Shown: one piece after another, positions 37,092 to 46,353 of the stretch
Layout: every line of letters begins with the position of its first letter
Position numbering within the stretch: position 1 is the first letter of the stretch
DNA from: Streptomyces musisoli
GTDB lineage: Bacteria; Actinomycetota; Actinomycetes; Streptomycetales; Streptomycetaceae
Direction: 5' to 3'
Assembly: GCF_016741855.1 (NCBI RefSeq)
Contig: NZ_JAERRH010000025.1
Span: 22,476-86,475 of the forward strand
DNA length: 64,000 nucleotides
Translations under genes and position numbers: made by a program
Notes under the pieces: generated by a model
The model's input: only the letters and a program-made list of their open reading frames with translations
Told to the model about the DNA's origin: nothing
Database searches by the model: none

Positions 37092-39796
37092 CTGCCTGTC
37101 CTGACTCTTCCACCGCGTCCAAGTCGTTGTGGCGGCACCGCGACTTCCGTCGCTACTTGACCGGCCAGGCCGCCAGCGTGGCGGGAAGCTCGATCAGCTC
37201 GATGGCGCTCCCGGTGCTCGCCGTTCTCCACCTGGACGCCACCCCCGGCCAAGTGGCATGGCTGGCGTTCTGGGGGCAGCTGCCGCCGGCACTGCTCGCT
37301 CTGCACGCCGGTGCGCTCGCCGACCGGCACTCCAAGCGACGACAGATGATTACCGGTGACCTGGTCAGCGCCACGGCGCTGGTAACGGTGCCGGTGGCCG
37401 CGGCTCTGGAGGAGCTGACCCTGGCGCAGCTCATGGTTGTCGCCGTGGTTCACGGGGCCGCGGGCGTGTTGCACGATGCGGCGGCGATCAGCCTGCTGCC
37501 GACGCTGGTCGATCGGTCCTTGATCCAGCGGGGCAACAGCCGCATCGGGGGTCTTTTCGCGATCGCGGCGACCGGGGGCAGCAGCCTCGGCGCCGCGCTC
37601 ACCGCGCTGCTCGGCCCGGCCCGCGCCCTGCTCGGGGACGTCGGCTCCTACCTCCTCAGTGCCTGGTGCACCGCCCGCATCCAGGCCCGCGAGACCACCC
37701 CGGCGCGGACCACGCAGCGCCGGCTGCGGACGGAGATCGCCGAGGGCCTGCGATACGTGCGCGACGACCACCGGCTGAGCGTGCTCACCTGGGTCAACGC
37801 CACCACGTCCCTAGCCCTGGCCGTGCTCAACACCCTGTGGGCGCTGTACCTGCTGCGGGTCCTGGAGATGAGCGCGACCGCCTTCGGCGTGGTGCTGGGG
37901 ACCGGTGCACTAGGCGCGGCGGCCGGGGCCCTGTCCGCCCCAGCCGTCACGCGGCGGTTCGGCCCCGGTCCGATGATGCTCGGCGCGCTCGCGCTCACGC
38001 CGCTCACCCAGGTCCCGCTGCTGCTGGCCTCCCCGGCGCTGGGCTGGGAGATCGTGATCGGCGGAGCGTTGTTCCTTCAGCTGGCCTGCGCGGGGGCGGC
38101 GGGCACCACCCAGCGGTCGATTCGCCAGATCATCACCGAGGACTACATGCAGGCCCGGATGCAGGCCGTGAGCACCTGGCTGACCTCCGGCGCCCGGCCG
38201 TTGGGCGCGCTGCTCGCTGGCGGACTCGGCACATGGGCCGGAGTGCGCCCCGCGCTGATCGCGGGTGCCTGCCTGCTCGTCGTACCGCTTGTGGTCCTGG
38301 CCCGCTCGCCGCTGCGCGCCCTGCGACAGATGCCCGCCCCTCCGCCCACACCGGAGGGCACGGGCTACACCACGGGGCAGCCGCCTGCCGCTGCCGGGCC
38401 GGCCGTGCCCGCGCCGGGGCCTGCACCCGCCGCCGAGGGCGATGGACGGAGGCATGCCGTGACGCACCTGAACACCGGCGGTACGGAAGCCGGGCCGACC
38501 GCCCCCGCGCTCCCGGAACCGCGCACCGCAGCGCCGGCCCCCGACGCCTCGGATCTACAGGTCGCCGCCGCACGGACAGAGATGGTCGCCCGCCTGGAGG
38601 AGGCCGGTGACCTTCACCCTGGCCCCGTGCGCGATGCGCTGCTCGCCCTGCCGCGCGAGACGTTGATGCCGCAGGCGTACGTGCGGCGCAGCGCCCCCGA
38701 CGAACCGCCGCGCTGGGAGCTGCTGGACTGGTCCCGGCCCGACGACCGGGAGGAGCTGCTGGTTCTTCTCCACAGCGGGGACAGCGTGTCCATCCAGCAC
38801 GAGGGCGAGCCCATTCTCGGCCGGGTCTCCGGCGTCCGGTCCGGGGGCTCCATGACGGCGATGTCGAGCACGATGGGCATGACCGCCGACCTGTTGCAGC
38901 GTCTGGACCTGCGCCGCGGGCAGCGGGTGCTGGACGTCGGCACCGGTGTCGGCGTGACCGCCGCCGTGGCCAGTTTCATCTGCGGCCACGACGGCGTCGT
39001 CACCCTCGACATCGACCGGCACGTCAGCGAGGCCGCCCACTCGCGTCTGATGGCCTTGGGATGCCGGCCTGCCGTGGTGACCGGGGACGGCCTGGGCGGC
39101 TGGCCCGAGTTGGGCCCGTACGACCGGATCTTCGTGTCCTTCGCCGTACCCCGGATTCCGCCGGCCCTGGTCGCCCAACTCGCGCCGGGCGGACGCGCGC
39201 TGATGACCCTGGGCACCTCCTCGCCTTCCTGGCCCGGTTTGGCAGTGATCACCAGAACCCCGACCAGCGTTGTAGAGGCGGAACTGGTCGCGGTGGAGTT
39301 CGGGCACCGCGGGGGCGCCGGATTCGACCGGCTGTTCCTGTCCGCCGCCTTCCGCAAACAGATCGCCGCATCCGAAGGCGGCCGGACCCGACGCAGCCGG
39401 CTGGAGCCGCCGGCGGACACCGACCGAGGCATGTGGCTGGCCCTGGACCACCTCCGCCCCGGGCTCGTCCGCGACTTCAGCGCGGAAGACCTGACGATCG
39501 GCGCACCGCGGTGCGGTTCCTGGGTGCGGGCACGCCGCGTCGGTGATCGCTGCTGGGAGGTCACCGCCGTCGGGCCGCGCGACATCTGGGCGGAGATCCA
39601 AGACGTCGCTGGCCGCTGGCGCGCGGCCGGCTCACCGCACACCTACCGGCTGGAGATCGATGACGACGGCGTCCAGCGGGTGACCAGCCGCTGCGGCGCC
39701 CTGTCCTGGACGCTGACCGACGCCTCGCACACCGGTACGGGGGCGACGGGCGAACTCGACCCGCTCCTGGAGAAAGGCGACAGCCATGCATGCTGA
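37088..39796 (+). CDS. MFS transporter fused to PCMT-like methyltransferase
   Basis: A 902-residue protein. Residues about 15-415 are an MFS exporter (WRHRDFRRYLTGQAASVAG, motif A-like ALADRHSKRRQM, then GLRYVRDDHRLSVLTWVNA) with about 12 membrane helices. Residues 416-490 are a Pro/Ala-rich linker. Residues about 495-800 are a protein-L-isoaspartate-methyltransferase-like domain (SAM motif I VLDVGTGVGVTAAVAS, VTLDIDRHVSEAAHSRLM, ALVAQLAPGGRALMTLG), followed by about 100 residues of tail. An in-frame GTG at 38459 is preceded by GGAGG at the right distance, so a free methyltransferase might also be made, or the fusion could come from a frameshift that removed the MFS stop. Confidence 0.8.
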   Translation: MTACPDSSTASKSLWRHRDFRRYLTGQAASVAGSSISSMALPVLAVLHLDATPGQVAWLAFWGQLPPALLALHAGALADRHSKRRQMITGDLVSATALVTVPVAAALEELTLAQLMVVAVVHGAAGVLHDAAAISLLPTLVDRSLIQRGNSRIGGLFAIAATGGSSLGAALTALLGPARALLGDVGSYLLSAWCTARIQARETTPARTTQRRLRTEIAEGLRYVRDDHRLSVLTWVNATTSLALAVLNTLWALYLLRVLEMSATAFGVVLGTGALGAAAGALSAPAVTRRFGPGPMMLGALALTPLTQVPLLLASPALGWEIVIGGALFLQLACAGAAGTTQRSIRQIITEDYMQARMQAVSTWLTSGARPLGALLAGGLGTWAGVRPALIAGACLLVVPLVVLARSPLRALRQMPAPPPTPEGTGYTTGQPPAAAGPAVPAPGPAPAAEGDGRRHAVTHLNTGGTEAGPTAPALPEPRTAAPAPDASDLQVAAARTEMVARLEEAGDLHPGPVRDALLALPRETLMPQAYVRRSAPDEPPRWELLDWSRPDDREELLVLLHSGDSVSIQHEGEPILGRVSGVRSGGSMTAMSSTMGMTADLLQRLDLRRGQRVLDVGTGVGVTAAVASFICGHDGVVTLDIDRHVSEAAHSRLMALGCRPAVVTGDGLGGWPELGPYDRIFVSFAVPRIPPALVAQLAPGGRALMTLGTSSPSWPGLAVITRTPTSVVEAELVAVEFGHRGGAGFDRLFLSAAFRKQIAASEGGRTRRSRLEPPADTDRGMWLALDHLRPGLVRDFSAEDLTIGAPRCGSWVRARRVGDRCWEVTAVGPRDIWAEIQDVAGRWRAAGSPHTYRLEIDDDGVQRVTSRCGALSWTLTDASHTGTGATGELDPLLEKGDSHAC

Positions 39797-40700
39797 TCCC
39801 GCCACGGCCACCAGCACAGCCGTGATCCTCACCAACAGCCGCGGGCAGTACCTGCTGCACCTGCGGGATGCCAACAAGCCGATCTGTGATCCGGGCATGT
39901 GGTCGCTGATCGGAGGAGGCCCCGAAGGACAGGAGACGCCGGACGAGGCGATCGTCCGCGAGCTCCGCGAGGAGGCCGACCTCGTCATCCCCGACCTGAC
40001 GCTCTTCACCACGGTGGGTGCCTCGGGCCCCCACGTCACCGAGGGCCGGATCCAGGTCTACGAGGGCCGGTGGGACGGCGACGCCGACCGGCTGCCGGTC
40101 ACCGAAGGCATCATGTTCCGCTGGTTCGACGTGGAGACCATGGTCCACCTCTCCATGTGTCCCTGGGCGTACGAGGCGATCCTCGCCCACCATGCGAAGA
40201 ACCTCCTCAGCTGGATCGCGCCGGTACCCGAGCAGCGGCCCGGGGCATCACAGGGCGGTGCGGGAGCCGTGAAGAACGTGATCGGTGCCCACCTCTACCT
40301 GGAGCGCGACGGACGCACCCTGCTTGGACTACGCCATCCCGACGTCGCGTTCGCCGCTGAACAGTGGCACGCGCTCGCCGGACACGTCGAGCGGGAATCG
40401 GTGCGGTCCTGCCTGGTCAGGGAGGCGGCCGAGGAGGCCGGTCTCATCATCAGGCCGGAAGACTTGGACCTGGTGCACACCGTCCACCTTCTCGACTACG
40501 CCGATGCCCAGCCCCGCATCCAGCTCTTCTTCCGAGCAACGGCGTGGTGCGGAGAGCCGGAGGTACGCGAACCGGACCGGTGCGTCCGCTGGGAATGGTG
40601 GCCACTCGACGACCTGCCAGAGCCGATGGTGCCCTACACCCGTACGGCCGTCCACGGCATCCGCTCCGGCCAGTCCTACTCCGAGATGGGATGGGCGTGA
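39786..40700 (+). CDS. tandem double-NUDIX protein (second copy)
   Basis: A 304-residue paralogue of the protein at 36052; the ATG lies 11 bases inside the preceding gene. Domain 1 has GGPEGQETPDEAIVRELREE-ADL, where the usual Gly after EEX is Asp, so this first site may be weakened. Domain 2 has GHVERESVRSCLVREAAEEA-G, the same one-residue-short form as its paralogue. C-terminal motifs EPDRCVRWEWWPLDDLP and YTRTAVHGIRSG are nearly shared between the two. Two diverged copies in one operon suggest different substrates. Confidence 0.87.
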   Translation: MHADPATATSTAVILTNSRGQYLLHLRDANKPICDPGMWSLIGGGPEGQETPDEAIVRELREEADLVIPDLTLFTTVGASGPHVTEGRIQVYEGRWDGDADRLPVTEGIMFRWFDVETMVHLSMCPWAYEAILAHHAKNLLSWIAPVPEQRPGASQGGAGAVKNVIGAHLYLERDGRTLLGLRHPDVAFAAEQWHALAGHVERESVRSCLVREAAEEAGLIIRPEDLDLVHTVHLLDYADAQPRIQLFFRATAWCGEPEVREPDRCVRWEWWPLDDLPEPMVPYTRTAVHGIRSGQSYSEMGWA

Positions 40701-41572
40701 ACGTCGACCCACCAGTGCCCAGCCGCACCGACGAACCGTCCGCCGGCCCAGCCCCCTTGGGCGAGGCGCTGTTCGGTACGGTGGCCGACGCGTATGCCCG
40801 CTACCGGCCGGGCGTGCCGGACGCAGCCGTACGCCTCCTCGCCGCGACCTTGCACGGGGTGCCCGCACCAGTCCTGCTGGACCTGGGAACCGGGACCGCA
40901 CAGGTACCCCGCGCGCTGCTGCCAGTCGTCCCGCGGCTGGCTCACGTCGACTTGGTCGACATCAACCAGCAGATGCTCGCGCAAGCGATGACCGCGATCG
41001 AACCGCTCATCGGAACGTGCACGGTCTCCCCGTACGCCGGCGAGGCCCACACCTTTGTCCCCGAAGGGCCCGGGCGGCGCCCTGATCTCGTCACCTGCTG
41101 CCGGGCGTTCCACTGGATGGACCGCCCGGCCGTACTGGAGATGGTGGACCGGGTGGCCGCGCCGCACGCCACCGTGGCGGTCATGGGGGACGGCAGCCTG
41201 TGGACCTACGACGCCGACTGGACGGTCGCGCTGCGCGAGTTGATCCAGACCTACCTCGGCCCTGGCCGCCGCGCGGGCGCCCGCGGCACCTATACCGCGC
41301 CCGGCCGCTCCTATGAGGACGACCTCGCCGACTCCGCGTTCAGCGACGTGCGCGAGTACCGCTTCCCCATGACCCGCGCCTGGACGCCGGAATCGGTCGT
41401 CGGTTACCTCCGCAGCACCAGCTTTGCCCGGCCCGATCTCTTCGGCGACCGACACCAGGCATTCGAGACCGAGGTCCGCCAGTTGCTCGGCGCGTACGCC
41501 CGCGGCGGGACCCTGCGTGAAGACGCCGTGTTCACCATCCTGCTGGCCCGTCGGCCAGGAGCGGCGTCGTGA
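40691..41572 (+). CDS. class I SAM-dependent methyltransferase
   Basis: A 293-residue protein. The SAM motif I is PVLLDLGTGTAQVPRALLP, followed by LVDINQQMLAQAM (motif II) and LVTCCRAFHWMDRPAVLE, the HWmd type seen in small-molecule C/O/N-methyltransferases (methyltransferase-11). ATG 40691 and GTG 40697 are both possible; both overlap the preceding NUDIX stop. It is followed by the NUDIX-kinase fusion through a GTGA overlap. It probably methylates the cluster product. Confidence 0.85.
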   Translation: MGVNVDPPVPSRTDEPSAGPAPLGEALFGTVADAYARYRPGVPDAAVRLLAATLHGVPAPVLLDLGTGTAQVPRALLPVVPRLAHVDLVDINQQMLAQAMTAIEPLIGTCTVSPYAGEAHTFVPEGPGRRPDLVTCCRAFHWMDRPAVLEMVDRVAAPHATVAVMGDGSLWTYDADWTVALRELIQTYLGPGRRAGARGTYTAPGRSYEDDLADSAFSDVREYRFPMTRAWTPESVVGYLRSTSFARPDLFGDRHQAFETEVRQLLGAYARGGTLREDAVFTILLARRPGAAS

Positions 41573-42948
41573 GCGGCGAGCTGCGGCACCGTGAGCCGGT
41601 CGACGTCCACCTGATCCTGCGCCGTGACGGCGCAGCCGGCCCCGAGGTCCTGCTGTCCCGCCGGGCTGGGAACGTCTACGCCTCGGGCCTGTGGCATCTG
41701 CCCTCTGGACACCTCGATGGCCCGCACGAGGACGTCGTCGGCGCACTGACCCGCGAGGCGCACGAAGAGACCGGCGTCGTCATCGACCCGGCGGAGGTCC
41801 GCTTCGCGGTCACCGTGCACCACCGCAGTCCTGGTGGCATGTCCAGGACCGGGGTTTTCTTTGAGGTCCGCGCCTGGCAGGGCACTCCCGCTGTCCGGGA
41901 GGCGGCCGTCTGCGACGCAATGGACTGGTTCGGTCTCGATGCGCTGCCGGAGCCGATGGTCGCGTACTGCCGTGCCGGGCTGGACACCTACCGGTCTGGC
42001 CAGGCGATGGCCGTGCATTTCCAGCAGCCCGGTGACCCGATCGCCTACGACCCGGACCGCGACCGGCGCCGCCCCGTCCCCGCGGCCGGGACGGCCGGGC
42101 CGGATGCCCGGCTGCGGGAGTTCACCGAGCGGGCCGTCGGGCGCGTCACCGGCTGGACGGACGTGTCCTGGGCGCGGGAGGGCAGCCAGGTGTGGCGGGC
42201 TATCGGTGCCGAGGGCGGGCTGTGGTTCGTCAAGGTCCACCAGAACGATCGCTTCCACCAGCGGGAGGTGTCCGCGTACCGCACCTGGGTCCCCGGCCTG
42301 GGCGCGGCCGCGCCCCGCCTGGTGGCCGCCGACGAGGCGCTGCGCGCCGTCGTCATCACCGCAGTACCGGGCCGCTCCCTGCACGGCGCCGTCCACCCAC
42401 CGGCAGAACAGCGGCGGATCTTCCACCGCATCGGCCGGCTCGCCGCAGCCATCCACCGCAGCGCCCCTGCCCGGCCGGCAACCGGCGACACCTTGCCCCT
42501 AGGGAAGTGGGAGCGTCACCTCGACGCCGCTCGCCCACACCTCGCCCCCGGGGACGAGGAGTTCCTCCGTGCGATGGTGGCCAAAGCTGCGGGGCTGCCT
42601 CCCCTGGAGGCGGGGCCCACCCATGGCGACTTCCAACTGCGCAATCTGCGCTGGGACGAGGCCAGCGAAAGCCTGCACGTGATCGACTTCGAGCGCAGCG
42701 AAGACGGCCCGGCAGTACGGGACTTCGTGCGCCTGTCCGACGCCTGGGCAGGCCGGCCGGACCTGTACGAGGCCGTGATGGACGGCTACGGCCGCCCGTT
42801 CACCCCGGCCGAGGAGCAGCACCTGGCCATTCTGGCCGCCCTGGACGCCCTCTCCGGCATCCAGTACGGCGCCGCCCACGGCGATCCAGAGCTCGTCGAA
42901 CGCGGCCACCGCACCCTGGCGCGCCTCCGCGCCACGGGCCACCCGTGA
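41569..42948 (+). CDS. NUDIX-APH phosphotransferase fusion protein
   Basis: A 459-residue protein from GTG 41569. Residues 1-150 are a NUDIX domain (GHLDGPHEDVVGALTREA-HEETG). Residues about 175-450 are an APH-type kinase: lysine in LWFVKVHQNDRFHQREVSA, catalytic loop GPTHGDFQLRNLRW and metal site HVIDFERSEDGPAVRDFVRL. Joining a phosphate-removing NUDIX site to a phosphate-adding kinase in one chain suggests salvage or recycling of a phosphorylated metabolite, or simply two steps of one pathway. GTGA overlaps link it to the preceding gene. Confidence 0.85.
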   Translation: MSGELRHREPVDVHLILRRDGAAGPEVLLSRRAGNVYASGLWHLPSGHLDGPHEDVVGALTREAHEETGVVIDPAEVRFAVTVHHRSPGGMSRTGVFFEVRAWQGTPAVREAAVCDAMDWFGLDALPEPMVAYCRAGLDTYRSGQAMAVHFQQPGDPIAYDPDRDRRRPVPAAGTAGPDARLREFTERAVGRVTGWTDVSWAREGSQVWRAIGAEGGLWFVKVHQNDRFHQREVSAYRTWVPGLGAAAPRLVAADEALRAVVITAVPGRSLHGAVHPPAEQRRIFHRIGRLAAAIHRSAPARPATGDTLPLGKWERHLDAARPHLAPGDEEFLRAMVAKAAGLPPLEAGPTHGDFQLRNLRWDEASESLHVIDFERSEDGPAVRDFVRLSDAWAGRPDLYEAVMDGYGRPFTPAEEQHLAILAALDALSGIQYGAAHGDPELVERGHRTLARLRATGHP

Positions 42949-42992
42949 ACACCGCCTTGTCCACCGCACCCAACCAGTCGAGGAGCAACACC

Positions 42993-45365
42993 GTGGGGTA
43001 CACCGCTCGCGAGGAGTGGCAGCAGCACTACGCCGATGGGAAGAACTTCCGGCAGCTCGGTGACGCCGAGCGGGCTGTGTTCGCCGAGCACACGCCCGTC
43101 CCCGAAGGCGGCAGGCGGGCGCTCGACGTGGGATGCGGCACCGGCGAACTCGCCGCCTACCTCGCGTCTCTCGGTTACGCGGTGGACGCCGTCGACTTCG
43201 CCGGCAGCGCGATCGCCCGGGCGCGCGGCGAACACGCTGAAGTGGAGGGAGTGCGCTGGCTACAGCTGGACATCGAGCACGACGACCCGGCAGAGCTGCA
43301 CCAGGAGGGATATGACCTGATCAGCCTGCGCCTGATGTATCCCTTCCTGCGCGACCGCAGCCGCGTCCTGCACGCCCTCGGCGAGCGGCTGCGGCCGGGC
43401 GGCGCGCTCGTGGTCATCACTCCGGTGGTCGAGCACACCCCCGAGGAGCGGCGTGACATCGCCCTCGACGAGGACGAGATCGGCCTGCTCACCGCCGGAT
43501 GGAAGCAGGCCGTACGGCTGGAAGCGGACGAGCTCACCGTCCTCGTTCTGCGCGGCTCCTGCCACAGGGACACCGCCGCGGTCGAGAGGCGGCAACCACC
43601 CACTGGTCACGCCGTGACCGGAGCCCTCGCGGTCCTCACCGACGAGGCTGGGCGGGTCCTACTCGGCCGCTCGCGTCGGGGCATGTGGGAGCTGCCCGGC
43701 GGCAAAACCTCCGGACCGGAGGACTTCGCCGCGGCGGCGGTCCGCGAACTCGGTGAGGAGACCGGCCTGACGGCTTTGGCCTCGGACGCGTATGTGGTGA
43801 CGATGCTCGTCGACGACAGCCACGGCGTGCCCCGGCTCACGGCCGTTGTCCGCATCACCGCCTGGTCGGGGACCCTCACCAACCAAGAGCCGAAGTTGTT
43901 CGACCGGTGGGAGTGGCATGACCTGCACGCCTTTTCTTGCGTCGGCGATGTCTTCACCCCTGCCGCGCAGGCACTGGACGCCATCTGGCCCGGGGTCATC
44001 CCCGACCTACCGCCCGTCCACGCCTACCCCCTCGCCGTCGACCAGCCGCCCGTGCCCGGGGAGCCGGCCGAAGCCGCCCGGCTGCGCCACGAGATGGCCG
44101 AGACGGTCATCGACGGCGGCTGGGCCCCCTCCGAACAGGTCCAAGAGGCGCTGCGGACCGTGCCCCGCCATCGCTTCGCCCCGGAAGTGAACCTCGCGAC
44201 CGCGTACGACGGCGGCGACCGGGCCGTGATCACCCGGCGGGACGAGACCGGAGCGGCGATCAGCTCGGTGTCCGCGGCCTGGCTCCAGGCCGACATGATC
44301 GAAAGCCTGCATCTTCAGTCGGGCGCGATCGTGTTCGAGGCCGGGTCCGGCGGTTACAACGCCGAACTGATCGCCCACGTCGCCGGATCCGAGGGGCGGG
44401 TGGTCACCGTCGACATCGACCCGTGGGTCGTGCGCCGCGCCCGCCGGTTCCTCACGGAGGCCGGCAGCGGACGCGTCACCGTCGTCGAGGCCGACGCGGC
44501 CCTGGGAGCACCCGCACACCTCGTGCCGCGCGGCGGCTTCGACGGCAGCGTGATCACCTACAACTGCTGGGACATCGCCCCGGCCTGGCGGGAGCAGCTG
44601 GCTGAGGGCGGACGCCTGGTCCTGCCGCTGGAGATCGGCGGCTATACCCGGGCGATCACGCTCGAGCGGCACGGCCAGGTGCTGCACGCCCGCCACTTCA
44701 CGTACTGCGGCTTCGTCCGTGACCAAGGGCAGCAGGCCGGCACCGTCCCGGTCGCCGGCCTCCTCGACGGTGAGCTGACGCTCCGCTTCGAGAACGGCAT
44801 CGCCGCCCCGACGGCAGGCTTGGAGGAGGCGTTGCGTGGGCCTCGGCACGAGCTCGCCACCGGCGTGACCATGGGGGCGGGGGCCTATTTCGGCTCCCTG
44901 CAGCTGTATGCGGCCACCACCCTGCCCACCTTCTGCCAGCTGGCCGCGCACCAGGACGAGGGCGTCACCGGGGTCGTGAAGGACCGTGACACGCCGGCGA
45001 TCCTCGGCGACGGCTCGCTTGCCTACCTGATGCACGTCCAGACTCGGTACGGCGAGCGTCCCGAGGACAAGGAGTGGGAGTGGTTCGTCCATGCCTTCGG
45101 TGAGCAGGGCCCGCAGCTCGCCGAGCAGCTGGCGGCCACAGTGCGGGCCTGGGACCGCCACGTGCGCGCCGACGACAACAGCAAGCACGCTGATCCGATC
45201 CTGACGATCCACCCGGCTGGCACGCCCGACGATCTGCTGCCCGACGGGGACGTCCTGGACAAGGAGCACTGCCGCCTGGTGTTCCGATGGCCGGGCCGCA
45301 ACGGTCACCTTCCGGGCCCCGCTCGGCACAACCACGCCATCGCCGCGGCCACGGGAGAAGCGTGA
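42993..45365 (+). CDS. methyltransferase-NUDIX-PCMT (FxLD-type) three-domain fusion
   Basis: A 790-residue protein. Residues about 1-190: class I methyltransferase (ALDVGCGTGELAAYLASLG). Residues about 205-340: NUDIX with perfect box (GGKTSGPEDFAAAAVRELGE-ETG). Residues about 355-700: an isoaspartate-methyltransferase-like domain of the kind named methyltransferase, FxLD system (TVPRHRFAPEV, IVFEAGSGGYNAELIAHVAG, LAEGGRLVLPLEIGGYTR), which in other genomes sits beside lanthipeptide genes. About 90 residues follow. GTG 42993 has GAGGAG 7 bases upstream; an in-frame GTG at 42945 overlaps the previous stop. No lanthipeptide gene is in the window, so the substrate is open. Confidence 0.85.
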   Translation: MGYTAREEWQQHYADGKNFRQLGDAERAVFAEHTPVPEGGRRALDVGCGTGELAAYLASLGYAVDAVDFAGSAIARARGEHAEVEGVRWLQLDIEHDDPAELHQEGYDLISLRLMYPFLRDRSRVLHALGERLRPGGALVVITPVVEHTPEERRDIALDEDEIGLLTAGWKQAVRLEADELTVLVLRGSCHRDTAAVERRQPPTGHAVTGALAVLTDEAGRVLLGRSRRGMWELPGGKTSGPEDFAAAAVRELGEETGLTALASDAYVVTMLVDDSHGVPRLTAVVRITAWSGTLTNQEPKLFDRWEWHDLHAFSCVGDVFTPAAQALDAIWPGVIPDLPPVHAYPLAVDQPPVPGEPAEAARLRHEMAETVIDGGWAPSEQVQEALRTVPRHRFAPEVNLATAYDGGDRAVITRRDETGAAISSVSAAWLQADMIESLHLQSGAIVFEAGSGGYNAELIAHVAGSEGRVVTVDIDPWVVRRARRFLTEAGSGRVTVVEADAALGAPAHLVPRGGFDGSVITYNCWDIAPAWREQLAEGGRLVLPLEIGGYTRAITLERHGQVLHARHFTYCGFVRDQGQQAGTVPVAGLLDGELTLRFENGIAAPTAGLEEALRGPRHELATGVTMGAGAYFGSLQLYAATTLPTFCQLAAHQDEGVTGVVKDRDTPAILGDGSLAYLMHVQTRYGERPEDKEWEWFVHAFGEQGPQLAEQLAATVRAWDRHVRADDNSKHADPILTIHPAGTPDDLLPDGDVLDKEHCRLVFRWPGRNGHLPGPARHNHAIAAATGEA

Positions 45366-45430
45366 TCATCCGCCTGAACAACGCGCCGGCGGCGGTAGGC
45401 ACGCGGGCGAGGGCGGCCTGACCGGCGCCC

Positions 45431-46318
45431 ATGACCGAACAGCAGGACGCCCGTCCCTCCTCTGCCCCTGTCCGGCCGGACAGGCCACCGTCCCGGGAGA
45501 TGCCCGTGTTGCCCAGTCTGCTCGCCGTCTTCGCTCACCCGGATGACGAGTCCCTCCTCGCCGGCGGGGTGCTCGCCCAGCACGCCGCCGCCGGGGCCCG
45601 AACGGCGGTGGTCACCGCCACCTGGGCCCCGGACAGCCAGCGGGCCGCCGAACTCGCAGCGGCGCTGGATGTCCTCGGCGCGGGTGCGCCACGGATGCTC
45701 GGATACGGCGACGCCCGCAACGGATCGTCGGCGCTCGGCCGACCCCGCTGGTGCGACGTGCCCCTGGACGACGCCGTCGCCCAGGTGGTCGCCCACATCC
45801 GGCAGGTCCGGCCCGACATCGTCGTCACTCATGACGCGCTCGGCCAGCTGACCGGACACCCGGATCACCGGCGCACCCACCAGGTGACGCTGCTCGCCGT
45901 GGAAGCAGCCGGAATCGCTCACCTTCACCCGGAGGCCGGCGAGCCGTGGCAGCCCCACGCGCTCTACGCGGCCACCCACCCTCAGTCCGGGATCGGGGAC
46001 CTCGGACCGCTGCTGCGCGGGGTCGGCAAGACCCTGCTGGCCGTACCGGACGAGTACGTGACCGCCGCCGTGAACGTGACGGAATGGATAGACCGCAAAT
46101 GGGCTGCGATCTGCTCCCACAGCAGCCAGCTCGAAGGCGGGCGACCGCTGCCCGCGCTGCTGTCCCGCGTCGATACGGAGAGGCGGGACCGCATTCTGGC
46201 CACCGAGTACTTCACCCGCCTCAGCCTCCCGACCGGCGGCCCCGTCGCTTCCGCGCTCACCAGCGGTCCGGCCGTCCACGGTGAAGTCCCGTCGCGTCCG
46301 ACCAGTCTCAACCGGTGA
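45431..46318 (+). CDS. PIG-L/MshB-type deacetylase
   Basis: A 295-residue zinc deacetylase: LLAVFAHPDDESLLAGGVLA carries the PHPDD zinc motif (as HPDD), DIVVTHDALGQLTGHPDHRR carries the distal His residues, and CSHSSQLEG is typical of the LmbE family. It is 65 bases downstream of the three-domain fusion gene and in the same direction. It may deacetylate an amino-sugar intermediate, like its distant relative at 21212. Confidence 0.88.
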   Translation: MTEQQDARPSSAPVRPDRPPSREMPVLPSLLAVFAHPDDESLLAGGVLAQHAAAGARTAVVTATWAPDSQRAAELAAALDVLGAGAPRMLGYGDARNGSSALGRPRWCDVPLDDAVAQVVAHIRQVRPDIVVTHDALGQLTGHPDHRRTHQVTLLAVEAAGIAHLHPEAGEPWQPHALYAATHPQSGIGDLGPLLRGVGKTLLAVPDEYVTAAVNVTEWIDRKWAAICSHSSQLEGGRPLPALLSRVDTERRDRILATEYFTRLSLPTGGPVASALTSGPAVHGEVPSRPTSLNR

Positions 46319-46353
46319 CCTCGGCCCACCGGATGACACGGATAAGGAGATCC

